64,000 bases of DNA from the NCBI RefSeq assembly GCF_020921035.1, contig NC_063151.1:17800934-17864933 (forward strand). Reading direction: 5' to 3'. The translations under genes were made by a program, and so were the position numbers. Source of the DNA: Rhodamnia argentea. Taxonomy: Eukaryota > Streptophyta > Magnoliopsida > Myrtales > Myrtaceae. Positions 1 through 12,450 of the stretch are shown in pieces (position 1 is the first letter of the stretch; each line of letters opens with the position of its first letter). A model generated the notes under the pieces. The model was not told the DNA's origin and made no database searches. It saw only the letters and a program-made list of their open reading frames with translations.

Positions 1-796
1 ATGAGAAACGACAGAGGAGAGGTGGTGGAGCTGATTTGTACGGCGGTGGGGAGGTCGAAGGTGGTGGTGGTGGTGGTGGTGGTGACCACAAAGGCATTGC
101 GGCGGGCTGAGGAGTCGGAGGTGGAGGGAAGGTGGGGGATGAAACTGCAGCGCCTCGGCCCGCTTTCCCCAACAGCCAAACAGTAAGAGTAAAGATAGAT
201 GAAAGTGAGTCGAAGTTTGAAAAGTGCATTTTTTAAAAGACAAATATTTATATTGTTTTTTTTTAAAACTAGTTCACAGATGTTTTTTTCATAATTTTCT
301 GGATAATAAAAATATTTTTTATTTATTCATTTAATAAGTAATATAAGCTATCATATTGAAAAAAATATTTTTTAAAATTTATTTATCTTATACCAAACCG
401 AAGAAAATCATAATTTTTTTTTTGCTTGATTGCATCGGTGTGACATTCGCTTTTTTAACTTAAAATTTTTTTTGGCATAAAGTTAACAATTTAAAGAAAA
501 TATTCATACATAGATTGTCAGCGACACTTTAACTTTGTGAATGGAGCTCTCAATTACAATCAAATTGCATCAATTTCTAATTTCAGAAATGCCATCGTCA
601 AATGAAAAAAATGTACCTAATAAAAAGGTCCGAAACAACAATAAACACCCATCATATGATCATTGTTTAGCACATTGCACAAACACAACTTATGAACAGA
701 ATCAAATCTTTCCATTTCCTTATCCTCTCTTACAAAGTTAATGTACAAAGATTACATGCTGCGTATTAGCTTCTCCCGAAAATGAGATGGCTATTG
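1..796. other. Left edge, no supportable gene
   Basis: The first 186 bases are GC-rich, purine-rich on the plus strand and contain a GGT/GTG microsatellite near 62-84. They are open in several frames, as expected for simple sequence. They could be the first exon of a minus-strand gene running off the left edge, since the minus strand reads as Pro- and His-rich peptide, but nothing identifies a family. From about 190 to 540 the sequence is AT-rich with long A and T runs. From 541 to 796 I see only AT-rich spacer before the 3' end of the next gene. Confidence 0.4.
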
Positions 797-1130
797 CTAG
801 AACATCACAGGAAGCAGAAAACTTCTGATACCTAACACATGTACAGCATGGGAGGAGTACAAAAGGGATCCAGACTTTTCAAGTTGCCCCTCGGTGCAAC
901 TCCGGTGGACACGAATATCTCGGCACGGCAACTTTGCCGAGCTTGACAAAGGAATCATGTCCTGCAAAGCGCAAAACATGGAGACGCTGATCGACTTCGT
1001 GTGTTCCCTCACTAAAGATGCACCGTTGAGAACAAAAGAATTTGGCCTTGTTATGTACAAGATCACCGTCAGCTTCTCTCGGAGCAGCCGGAAATCATCA
1101 GATCCCCCGAAATTCAATAACTATGATCAT

Positions 1131-4100
1131 TTATGTGTATTGGGCTTTCAGCTTGCGCAGAAAATCCAATGTCTCTGTATATGAAGGATCAGAGCGGTTA
1201 ACCGGTTTGCATGAATTTATATGATCTGTTGACTCCAGTACCTGTAACAAAAATTCAAGGCAAATCATCAAGCTGCAAATTTGACTTAGACACTCAACCA
1301 GAGTTCTGTCAGGACAGGGAGTCCCAGTCAAATGCTCCAGATAGTAGCACTTAGACATGAGAACAGATCTATTTGGGCAAACATCTGCTGTCAAAAGAAG
1401 CTAACAAGATCCAGAGCTGACAAGAGGTACACCATGTAGAGCACGCACTAACACAAACACAGAAATCCCAATATTTTCAGACTCCAATAACTAGCATAAA
1501 TTGCCTTGAGGTCCATGTATGTAAGCAGTACTTACAACAAGTTCACCAAATCCAGGATATGCCGACTCGATTGACACAATTTCCATCCGGAAGGCCCATC
1601 CTCCATAACCTTCTACAATTGGAGTTACCTTCGTCTGCAAGACAGTGCTATTTACCATACAAGAGATGTCTACACATGAGGAAGCATTTGCACGTCAAAA
1701 CTCAAAAAGCTGACCTCACAGAAACTCAACACATCTAGCAGTCCCTTCTTGTTCCGCTGACGAATGAAGTCGTTTAACTCTATTAATCTTGGAGACCCAC
1801 TTCTTAGCTCTCCTATCTATTGTCAGCAAAAGAGAGATGCTTTTAGGAGCCACAAGCTCAGTGATGAATTAAACTACAAAGAGCTGGCTGCATCAAGAAG
1901 TATAAGAACAATCTCCTTGATAATATTAAAAATGATATACTAACAGTTGGGGCTGGGCGAAGCACAAGACCCATTCGCCAAGGCATGTCCGCAAGTTTGC
2001 TTCCAAAGTGTGGACAGCTGTAGAACACCTGATCAAGCGACATGAAATTTTTTTCAGTGAATCTAAATATTCTACAATGGGAAGCCAAAGTTATATGAGA
2101 GAAAAGTTAAACAAAATAAAATGAGATTCAAAAGCATAGTTCGATGTACAGAAAAACATACAACTCCAACAGTATTCTTCACCAGGTTGTCAATATTTTC
2201 TGCCATTGCTTTGTGGAGCATCTGCTTGACAACTAGGCCACCCATGCTGCCAAAAAAGATGAAGGATTTCGTGATGTATGATCAATCAACTTTCAAAGAA
2301 TATAATACTGTTTTCCCCCTTTGTTTTCGCTTTCCATTTGGTGCATGTGGTGGAATGCAACGAGGGCGATAGGGCTACGTGAAGAGATACTCTTATGAGG
2401 TGGTTAAAATAAAAAAACAAGTGAGCTACTGTCTGAATCTATCTGAAAAGAAAAATAGCAGTAGAAACTCTTCAGCCCCTCATTTTCTGATCTTCATATG
2501 CGTAATGATAGTATCTAAAAATGGTAGTTTCTCATCATAATGAAAACTTTGAAACTACAAAGCATGTTCTAAACTTAGCCATCAGAAACTGAAACAGCCC
2601 AAACAAGCAGAAGATCAGGAGGAAAAAAAAGGGATTTCACATTAGAGCTTCAAGAACAGATACAAATGCCAAGTCGATAAGGAAAAAGGGCCAATGCCTA
2701 AAAGAAACATACCTGTGAGTTATGAACACAACAGGACGATCCCCAATACCGGCAGCAACAAGCTTTTGCAAAAGCATGGAGCTCACTTCCTGCTCATAAA
2801 AAGCAAGAACATCAGACAGATGCTGCATTAGCTCCAGTTGATAGCATTTATGCATACAGAAACCAACAGGAGTATTTAAAAACTGAAAAATGATGACGAT
2901 AGAAAATTTAGCTCCACGAGTAATTCAGGATTAACGTAGCTTTACTTTGATAGCAGATACTTTCTTTGATTTTATTATACCCCTCAGAATAAATATAAGC
3001 TATGCCACGCTACAGATGCTAGAAAAAAATTCACATACACTGCCTAGCGGACAAACAAAAATATATGATAATAGACATGATTAAATGAGCTGAGGTATTC
3101 GAATATAGCTCATAATATCATTGCACTATTGTAATCCATGCTTTCTAGACCTAAGCAAGTCCTTAAAAGGTTCAAGGAGAGACAAGGGAGGGAACTCCAC
3201 AGTAGAGTAGAGGGATCTCCCTGTAAGTTCTTTCCGTATTCCCTCTCTTCGAGGAAAAAAAAGATTCGAAGGGAACTTAGGGGCCTTTGGTAGGGGAAGG
3301 TAGACCCCTGCTCAACTTCCCTTGGCGACCACTGGGTAGGCAGGTATAGTAGCCTCCCGCGCCTGGAGTCACAAAAGCAAAGTTTCGGCCTCTTCCTAGG
3401 TGGACCCATGCTTCTCACGGTGTCTGTAACCGACTTTGTCCACCTAGTATCAGTATTTTTTTGGGGCTATTCGAAGAAGCAGTGGACATGGTGGTAGAGA
3501 AGAATATCATTGCACACTTGTAATCCATGCTTTCAAAGCACGTAATGGGCAATTAGTGCTGTGGTTTTGGGATACAGAAAAACCACACCCTGCTGACTTC
3601 TCCTTATTTAGTATTGGATATGATGGAGGACCCTCCTTTAAATTTTCAACCAGAACCAATATACCGATAGAAAGAAACAATACATCAAGTATATTAAGAC
3701 TGTTTTACAAAATTGGTACACTAAGTAATGTAATTGTTTGCTGGGTATTATAAATAGCGCACTCGTTTGTTTGCCCTTGCAGTCTGCCACATCACTTAGA
3801 ATACAGATACTGTAAACTAACGTTAGTATACTTAGCATTAGTCAAAAAGAATAATGAATAGTAGAAATCTTCCTTTAATACCTTATAAAAATTGTCCTTT
3901 CTTGCTCATTTAAAAAGAAGACAAAAGAACAATTCGAGAACGAGGAAAAGTTCCTTCCTTACTCAAAGAGTGAAAAGTAAAAGACCCACCAAAATGAAGA
4001 TGCTCTTAGTTAAGGGACAGACCTGAAGAGGGAGGGTAGCTCCAGACCACTGGGTAAGATTTGTCTGCACATAATATTCGAGTGTGGAGTTATATATCAC

Positions 4101-7100
4101 AGAAATTTTGCAAGTTGATAGGGACCTTCAGAACTATTCGTTAAGAGAGAGAGAGATCTAGGATGAAGCTTAACAAAAGTACCCCGATAAAATGGAAAGC
4201 TAGAAAGCATTAGCTATTTCTATATCTAGCACAAACCTTGTATTTGAGAGTATAGAGACGTGCTTCAGGGAAATCAGTAGAAAGCCATTCACCTGGCCAG
4301 AACGTTCCTTGCTTCCCTGCTTCCTGATCAATCCTCTCGACCAAGCCAGACTTTGTTGAAGTTTTGTCATCTGCTATGCGCCATGACTTGAAAGGCCCTC
4401 CTTGCAAGCCATGAACAAAAATAACATCAAATGGAGGTAGCTCTGAGTTTAAGCCACTGTGAGATACATCACCAGATCTTGACAGGGTCTCCTCCTCGGA
4501 AGCCCTTTTCCCAGGTGAGTCCTCGAAATTCTCAGAATTAGGACCAGCCACAGATGAGTTACTATCAGGAACAGCATCTCTACCTATCCTTTTCGAACAC
4601 TGCCAGTGAGGCAGTTCAGGATTGATTAGAAATATCATGTCACTGTAACGAGGACATATGCTGCTTCCACCTGCATTGCCAGAGCCACTCGAAGAGTCTT
4701 TATCCACCTCGTCATTGCAAAGCACATTCAATAGTGTTGCCCTAGCATAGCTCTGTAATTTAAGGTCATTGCAACCTGGAATTTTCCCATTGGCACAATC
4801 TTCAAGCCATCTACACCAAGTATCATCCTTTGCAATGACCTCCCGGACTTTTGGCAGAAGTGAAAGGAAGGTTAAAAAACGAGCTGCATGCTTCCGAATG
4901 TGACCAGTAGGTGGTACTCGAGCATTAGAAGGTTCATTATTTTCTGGAAGTGATGATTCTGCAGGAGCATCTGAGATCCTCTGCGCAATTTGTGTGGCTC
5001 TTGATGCATCATCATATGCTTCAATAGCGGCTAGTTTCTCATAATCATCACATAAAAGAAAGCGCCTTAACAAATGTAATACACCGTATTCTGTTACTCT
5101 GTCCTGGGAGGAGACATCTTCTACACATAATTCAGTAAGTGCTTTAATCCCTTTAAGGGTTGCCAACGCAGAATCTGCAGCACTAATTCGAGGGCGAGCA
5201 TCTTTCTTGAAATTTTTAGATGGTCCAACAAAAGGTTCAATAGACAGGAGATCTGCCAATGGAAGTGTGTCAAGAGACTCGGTAGCCGCTTCCAACTGAT
5301 TTCCAGCTAAACCAACAACAGCACCTGCCAATTGATTAGCTATTTGTCCAGCAGAAACCATATTCGACTGATCTATTTGATTCTGCAAAATAATAGATTC
5401 TAATTGTAACAAACACTCCACCAACCCGGTAGGCAAAGAAATTATCTCAACCAAGAGCTAGAAACACAAATATTCCAGGGAACGGATTTGTTCAAGGTGA
5501 TTAACACTCTTAGGTTTAAAACATGTCCTCATACATCATCCTGAAAAGATCAAATTACTTCAGTAAATTAAAAAATGCAACGTAACTTCGGAATGGAATA
5601 CAAACAAAGAAGAGCATCACCGAACCTTCACTTTGTCGCTCTTGGGTTGAGCCTTTCCTTTTACAGATGATGCTTTGCTGAAACCCAGAATTTCAGATAA
5701 CAGGATAGCTAACCAGCCTTGTGAAATTGGCACAGAATATGGTCCATAGTCTTCCAGAATGCGTGAAAGGACCTTTGTCGCTGAAGATCGAACCATATCA
5801 GACGAACCTCTCCCACATACCCACTGAAGCAATATCGCAGACCATCTTTGACTCTCTTCAAGAGATAAATGAGTATTCCCTGTAGAAAGCAAATCCAATG
5901 CCTTTGCCAGTGCTTCTTGCACTTGTTTGTGCTTAGCTGTCCTCTTAACTATATCTCTCAACAGATGGAGCCCTTTCTCCATGACGACTCTTTGTGCCTC
6001 AGAGCTTCTTTCAACAGAAACGAGAAATGCAGATAATGCCACCAGAGCAAGCGGAATGTCTTCATTTTTGCTTGCCTGATATATGGTGGAAAGGAGGCTT
6101 GAACTCCATTCAGGAACAGAATCATTTAGAGGCAAATTACGATCCTCCAGTAGCAAACAAGCCACCAGACTCCCATGCCATTTGACCGATCGCTCAGGAG
6201 CTCCCAAAGCAGTCATGACAGCATGCCCATCTTGATCCAGCTCTTGAATATGCCATCTATTCTCCTCAGATGCCAATGCCCAATTTGCTAGAGCCCATGC
6301 AGCAAAAGGTACAGCAACATGTTCACAATGCAGATCATCCCAAAGTCCAGGGACAACAGCGGATGACAAATTGCCTGCTACTGAATTATCAAAGGTATGC
6401 TGCAAAGTCAACTTTTTGGGTGCAAGCCCTGCTCCTTCACTATGGCCAACATCTAAATGCTCCAGATTTGTTGGTTCACTAGTTCTAGCAAGTCCTAAAA
6501 CTGTAGTGCCTTCTAGGATCTTGATCCCAATTCCTTTCATACTATCATCACCATTGTCATCATCATCATCCTCATTTCCATCCATATGCAGTGCACCTTC
6601 CTCAATAACCTCAATGGCAGCAGCGATATCTCTCATTTCCGCATTTTTTGGCAAGGTAGACTTAACTGATTTCTTATCCAAATCATCGCAGTTAGACGTA
6701 ACAATGTCCATTATTGCAGCAACTAGCATGCTCCTACCTTTCAAAGAATCAGAAATATCGAATGAACTACGTCTCGTGTGCTGCTCGCAGAAAATGCGAT
6801 ATATCAATGGCAAAGCATAAATTAAAGGCATCAAGAAGCTCAAGAGAAAATGCCAGAATGCAAAGAGAAAACGATTCAAAACATATAAAAGACAGAAACT
6901 GACAGAAACCATTATGGTAGGTTTCACCTCATAATTCCAAGCCAAGATTGGTTGCTGCAATGATACATTTATCCCATAGAAATAGACCGGGAAGGCATGT
7001 TGAAGCATCAAATTAACACTCGCTATATCTAACATATTCTTCTTAAAAAATGACTAATTGAACTGCAACGGGCCAGATGTTTTCTTGTAAATGTCAACTC

Positions 7101-8320
7101 ATAAAAGTTCTTCATTTGTTGTCCTTCTACAAAAGCTTCAAGGGACCCTCTGATCTCGCCTCTAGCCAATTTCGAGAAAATGTAAAGTACATAAAGGTAT
7201 GCAGAAGCAGAATAGGCTAAGGTTACTTTGACATTGCCTAGATCCCCAAATTTTACCTCTACAAAAAGCCCAAAAATTTCAGAGGAAGGAAAAAAGAGCC
7301 TTATTTCTATCTACGATGCCAAAAACCTGTATAGGTATTGCAACATGCTTCAGTGTTCAAAATTTGAATTTTCCACAAAAGCCTCGAACAAACATGAAGC
7401 AATTGACAGATTGGCACATTATCTTCAATTATTAGACGTTACTAATAGACAGCCTTGTGCAAACAATAAACTCGATTACTCAATCAGGATAACGACTTCC
7501 ACAATATAGCCATGCGTGATATCAACACTGCTGGGTCCGATACTCACAACTGCAAACAAAGGTGACTCACCTTCTTGGACCGCTGAGGATGGCATGAAAA
7601 AATAAACCTCAGCAGATTAGGCACAGCTCGAGGCCTTCCCAAAACAGCCTCACAGACATTCGGATCCGCAATCAAGTAAGCGAGCGCCCTTGCAGACTCA
7701 GCCTGCGTCCCAACCCCCACCCCAGGGGTCGCCACCGTCTCCAGCAACCAATCCACCACCTTGCCGCCCCCAGCGCCGACAATCGCAGCCCTCCTCCCAG
7801 CATTCGCAGCCGCAATGTCGGCGAGCAGTGCAGCCACCCGGAGCTCGAATCCCACCCGGACCTCGTGGTTCGCCGAGGAGAGCACCGACCTCAGGGACTG
7901 CCACAGCACGGAGGCGGCGACCCCGGTCTGCCTGATGTGGTGATAAATCCTCCTCACGGAGTCGCTCGATCTGTGAACCGCGCTCTCAGCCGCCGAGTAC
8001 AGCGGGTTAGAGCTACGCTCGCGGGCCGAATCGGGATATCCGGCGGCCAAGGAGGCGACGATGGCGGCGAGGAGCGTGGCGGAGAGCGCGAGCGCGGAGT
8101 TGCGGGCGAGATGGGATGAGGAGGGGGAGGCGGGGAGAGGGGAGAGAGGTGGGGGCGGGTGGAGGACCGGCGAGGGAGGCGCGTTGTGCAGTCGCCGAGG
8201 ATCGAGCGGCTCGTCGATCGGATCCTTGGGCGGAGCCGAGGAAGAAGAGGAGGAAGAGCAGGAGCGAGGGCGAGGGGAGCGGAAGCAGCGGCGAGTCCGG
8301 TGGAGACACAGGCGAAGCAT
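1131..8320 (-). CDS. SERAC1-like protein: ARM-type helical region plus alpha/beta hydrolase (10 exons)
   Basis: Exons on the minus strand: 8320-7571, 6780-5626, 5457-4237, 4064-4023, 2789-2713, 2246-2162, 2028-1945, 1816-1715, 1634-1536, 1241-1131. All junctions are GT-AG and keep frame, giving 1241 residues. The first in-frame ATG is at 8320. The N-terminus is Arg-rich and then Ser/Pro-rich, with a hydrophobic segment at about residues 75-94, which would suit an organelle or membrane address. Residues about 250-1040 are helical, resembling ARM repeats, with an acidic low-complexity stretch. The C-terminal 200 residues are an alpha/beta hydrolase: FITHSMGGLVV carries the nucleophile elbow Ser (about residue 1082), followed by a conserved VFYSCPHFGSKLADMPWRMG block and a final STDHINSCKP His motif. 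Animal SERAC1 acts in phospholipid and cholesterol handling at mitochondrial-ER contacts; activity in plants is inference. Exon 4 encodes only 14 residues. The 3' UTR probably extends towards 800. Confidence 0.9.
3114..3534. repeat. Insert flanked by 32-bp direct repeats inside intron 4 of the SERAC1-like gene
   Basis: Positions 3114-3145 and 3503-3534 match at 30 of 32 bases (both begin AATATCATTGCAC). Between them lies about 357 bp that is more GC-rich than the surrounding intron and shows no open coding frame of known type. The style of the insert recalls plant organellar intergenic DNA, so an old mitochondrial or plastid fragment (NUMT/NUPT) is one possibility. A small retro-insertion with a long target duplication is another. 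Neither can be settled from the sequence alone. Confidence 0.55.
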
Positions 8321-11199
8321 GATGGAGATTTCCACAGAGAGAGAGAGCGAAGATCGAGATTTGGCGGTGGATTTCGGTGGCGTGTTTGAGTTTAGAGAGT
8401 TGAATTGAAGAAGATGAAGATGAAGATGATTTCGATTTCGTGCAGCAGGGGGAAGAGTGGCGGGAGGAGGAGAATTCGCGACTTGTGAGGAGAGACGGAC
8501 ACTAGAGAGAGAGAGAGAGAGAGGGATTATCTCGGTGAAGATGCGAATCGTTTGGTTTTTATTTTATTTGTTTATTTTTATTCGGGAGATTGTAAATTGT
8601 AATTTTTTTTATTTTTTTATTTTTATCTTCGGACATTGTAGATTCCTGTCGGATGGCTGTTCCGGCTGTAAGGTTTTGGTCGGGCAAGAGGGGAGGATAG
8701 GCACTTTGATTGAAGAAATCTAGAATGCCAATAAATTTTTAGAGAATTTCTTTCCATTATATACCACTTTAAATTTGTTTAAAATAACTTCTAAAAACTG
8801 GTTATTTTGATGTGAGGTTTTGCTTGGAGCAATTTATAAAAAATTCGAAGTATGTTAGTCAAATATGTCTATTATTACTTTCGAAAGCGACTTAATGTCA
8901 AAGAGGTTATTTCCCCTACAGCGATGGTGTTCTCTTGTATTGTTAATATTTTTTATCTTGCAGCTCGATTAATCTTCAGATACACACGAATCGCCGCGCT
9001 CCCGTTTACCATGGCCTTTCACTCCCTTGAAGTTCACCGTGGTAATGGTTAAACCCATCGGCAGCTCCCTTCCTCTACTGACTTTATTTCTCCTTTTGGA
9101 CACCAAGTTTCATGCATGAAAGTTGTGCGCAATGTTCATTACAATTTTATGCTTATTTTTCATGTGAATAGCGTCCAATTATGAATTTCGACGACGCAAA
9201 TTCAAATGTAATATAATGCGGGGACAAGATTTTTGAACTTATATTTTTGCATATCATTCATTTTGGGGACCTTTATACATAACTAGCAAAATCCAGGGGT
9301 TGGTTAAAAACATTGTTGTAGGACAAGTTGACATTAACCCAAAATTAAATGGGAGCAATAGTTCCTTAGCTCATATAAAAGTCAGAAAAAAAAAATCAAT
9401 GCTAGATACCTAGTTTCTAGTATTTGGGAAACCGATTCTCTCTTCAATGGTCAATTCGCTTAGGCATGCTTTTAGAGCGATCATTTTGAGAAAAGATGTC
9501 ACGTTCGTAAAAGTAGAAGCACACCTGAGCAATGATCTTTAGCCCCGATACTTGAGTTGATCCATATATATAGCACGAAGCATCAATATGTTTCTAGACT
9601 ATTCATGTGACATCGGAAATTTTCTAAGTTTAGTAATGAAAAGAATTATTCATCTTGGAATTTTCTGATTGCATGTAGGTCGTTAATCTTGTCCAGTGTG
9701 GAGGTGCGCGGGACGATTTTCCGCGCCCATAATCATCCCCAATCCAATGTGGTGGAATTAAATCGACAAGTGTTGGACATATACGATGATGGTGCAGATT
9801 GATGTTAAATTAATTTACCGGCATATTAGTTGTCGATTAGGACGGACATTCTTCGGATTATATATGTTTAGTGATTTTTCAAGTTTTAAATTTACCGAAT
9901 TAAGATTTTTTTTTAACATCCGATATTGCTTACCGATAATTTTAGGGGATTCAAAATATTTTTCCGACTTATCGGTGCTTAAGATGGACATTGATTTTCT
10001 TGTTCACGTGGTAATTTTCCAGATATCTTGGTGACTTGACAAAATTTTCAAGTTGGAATGAGTCATTGGTCTCTGTTTAATATATGTACTCACCTCTCTT
10101 CGTTTTCCTATCAAGTATTTTAACTCGTACGATCTTGATTTGAGACATGAAATTTGGCCGACAATGATGTCGTGGGTTGCACTATCTATTTTAACCTTAG
10201 TTAATCGATATTAACGATGACTTATATTCACTTACTTGGCTGAAGGAGAAAAGTTCGCGCTCTCTCTCTCAACACACACACACACACAAAATTATCACCT
10301 TCAACTGTTCTAATTAGGTTAAACGAATTTTTGCTCCAGAAACACTTCTAGAGCAAAAATTGTAATTTAGAAGTGCTGTCGTGCGCGCCTTTAACTCCAA
10401 ATCATCACTTTTTAACCTTGGTTGGTTATTCTTCTCTTGTAATAACTCTTGAATAATATTCTAAAATCATTTTGCCTTGGCTGTATAATTCATTTTATAT
10501 CTTTAAGCTTCAAAAGGATTTCGATTTGTTCTTGTAAAGAAAAAGGAGACCCCCCCGACACTTTCCCTCTACTATTCCCATTTTATGATCCATAGATTGA
10601 AAAGCAAGATTCCATCTTTCAAGAGTTACAAGGCAGTGAAAAGCTCGGGTTATTCAAGTTTTGTTCGAAGTAAGTTAGGTTGATCTACTTAATATTCTTG
10701 ATTTGGTTGGTTGATGTTTGTTAATTTTAGTCTTTTTCGAATACGATGCTAAGTGTGAACAAGTCTCAGCAGTGTATGTCGAGATATTGTGATGATTTGA
10801 CTTGTTTGGATGAGCTCTTACATGCCTAAAGGTGTTTGCTTTATTTACATGAAGTGTGATCGCAACTAGGCTTGGAAGTGTTATTTTCATAAATTTTGAT
10901 TTTTAGTATACCCAATTGCCGATTTCCGAAACATGTCACTGTGGCTTGCACGAGAAATAAAAAGAGGTAAGCTTGTCACAGTCATTACCCACAAAAGTGA
11001 TCATTAAAAAATTCCGCTACCCACAGTATAAGTGGTGACGATACCCCGTATGTCGAGATGCCCAATGAGTTGGGATAGAATGTTCAGGATGACTCAAAGT
11101 TGAGATATCCTGTGAGTTGGGATGCCTCGAGAGTGTCCAGATGAGAAGAAGTAGCGAATATGACGCATGTTCATGTGTATGCATGTGTATGTTCACATG
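8321..11199. other. Intergenic: promoter side of the SERAC1-like gene, then AT-rich spacer
   Basis: Immediately upstream of the minus-strand ATG at 8320 lies a GC-rich segment with GA repeats (about 8336-8525), suitable as 5' UTR and core promoter of that gene. From 8530 to 11199 the sequence is AT-rich with scattered homopolymers, short CT/CA runs (10260-10290) and no coding frame I recognise on either strand. Confidence 0.5.
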
Positions 11200-12130
11200 T
11201 TTTTTTTTTTTTTTTTTTTTTTGGGGGGGGGGGGGTCGGAATAATAAACTTTCATTGCTAAGAAATACCGAACAAACCAAGCTTTTCGACATCAAGACAT
11301 AAAATAAGCAAAAGGGGTTCGGGGATGGAATAAAGCCAAGTAGAGAGAAGAGTGTCGGATAAGCGGGTTTTAGCGATCCAATCAGCGGCCCTGTTAGGAT
11401 CGCGGGGAGCCGAAGGAGATTTCGATGTTTCTTCAGCTGGGCCAATAATCTGCAGCAATCCTCGACAATCGTCCGCACAGCCCACTGGCTTTCCTTCAGG
11501 CCCGATACAACCTCAACCACCGATAGGCTATCACGAGACAAGTCAATGGGCAGATCAATCATCAGTAGGAGACTTTAGATCTGAACTAACTTCGTTCTCG
11601 AGCATTCTTCATTCTTCAACCAAGAGAGAGCTTCTCACGGGCCTTGGGGCTTCTGTAATAAGAGGTGAAGAGGCATGAATCAACTTCGCAGAGCCATCAA
11701 CGATGATTCGATGTCAAACAACTTACAGATAGCCCGTGTCGCCAGAAATATCCGGGACGAAAGATATTTCGCCGATTTTCGATGTCAAACAGAGTCATAT
11801 AGTCGATTCGATTTCTAAGTTCCGGCTATTGCAATCAAAGGCTACTCGAACACCATCCCTCTGAGAGCATAAGCTTCAGCCTGAATCGTAATGGGGACAG
11901 TCCCGCTTGGATTGGATGCAATGGACCGGCGATAAGGCAGGAACATGGGCATTCCGACTTGGAGGTGCCACCACTTACAGAGTGGATCGTAGGAATGTTG
12001 CCGGCGATTATGATGTTTTGCGAAAACGAAGGATGCAAGTGAATGCACTCAGCTCGGTAGTGCGGCACGAGCACCGGGCAAGGCATCATCAAAGACGTGC
12101 ACCATTTGCCATCCTCGTACTACCATTGAG
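11200..12130 (-). mobile_element. LINE (non-LTR retrotransposon) 3' remnant with RNase H fragments
   Basis: Read on the minus strand, 12092-11835 and 11562-11258 encode broken pieces typical of the RNase H domain at the end of plant LINE polyproteins: an AEAYALRGMV-like stretch, then RDSLSVVEVVSGLKESQW, and NRAADWIAKTRL near the end. The frames are interrupted. The element ends in a poly(A) tail seen on the plus strand as about 20 or more T at 11200-11222, directly followed by a run of G. The start of the element and target duplications were not found, so this is a 5'-truncated, degenerate copy. Confidence 0.7.
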
Positions 12131-12379
12131 ATCACAGGAGGAGGGGAGCTTTTCCCAATCCCTTCACCTAATTTTCCTCACCTAACATTCTCAGCAATTT
12201 TCTGGCTAAAACCAACGATCCTCAGATATTTTTTGGTGCTCTCCAGCGTAGGCCAAATTCGTCAAGAGGGAAATGAAAAGGCATGGCTCGACTGGACAAG
12301 CATTTGGTCCCATGACAATGTCTCTGATTGCTCCAGGAATGACCACACTTTAGGACCGTAATTACTGTTGCATCACCAG

Positions 12380-12388
12380 TATATATAA
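12380..12388 (+). promoter_or_regulatory. TATA box of the plus-strand patatin-like gene
   Basis: TATATATAA lies 71 bases upstream of the ATG at 12451, leaving room for a 5' UTR of about 35-40 bases, which is the usual plant spacing. No other TATA candidate lies closer. Confidence 0.6.
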
Positions 12389-12450
12389 CGACGCTCGACC
12401 GGTGCTAGAATTAGCCTCCTGTCTTCGATCCTCATACTTTTCTCGCTGAA

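Noticed and set aside
7690-8408. Many overlapping open frames on both strands in GC-rich DNA
   Set aside because: They are shadows of exon 1 of the minus-strand SERAC1-like gene, kept open by GC content; none has its own motifs.
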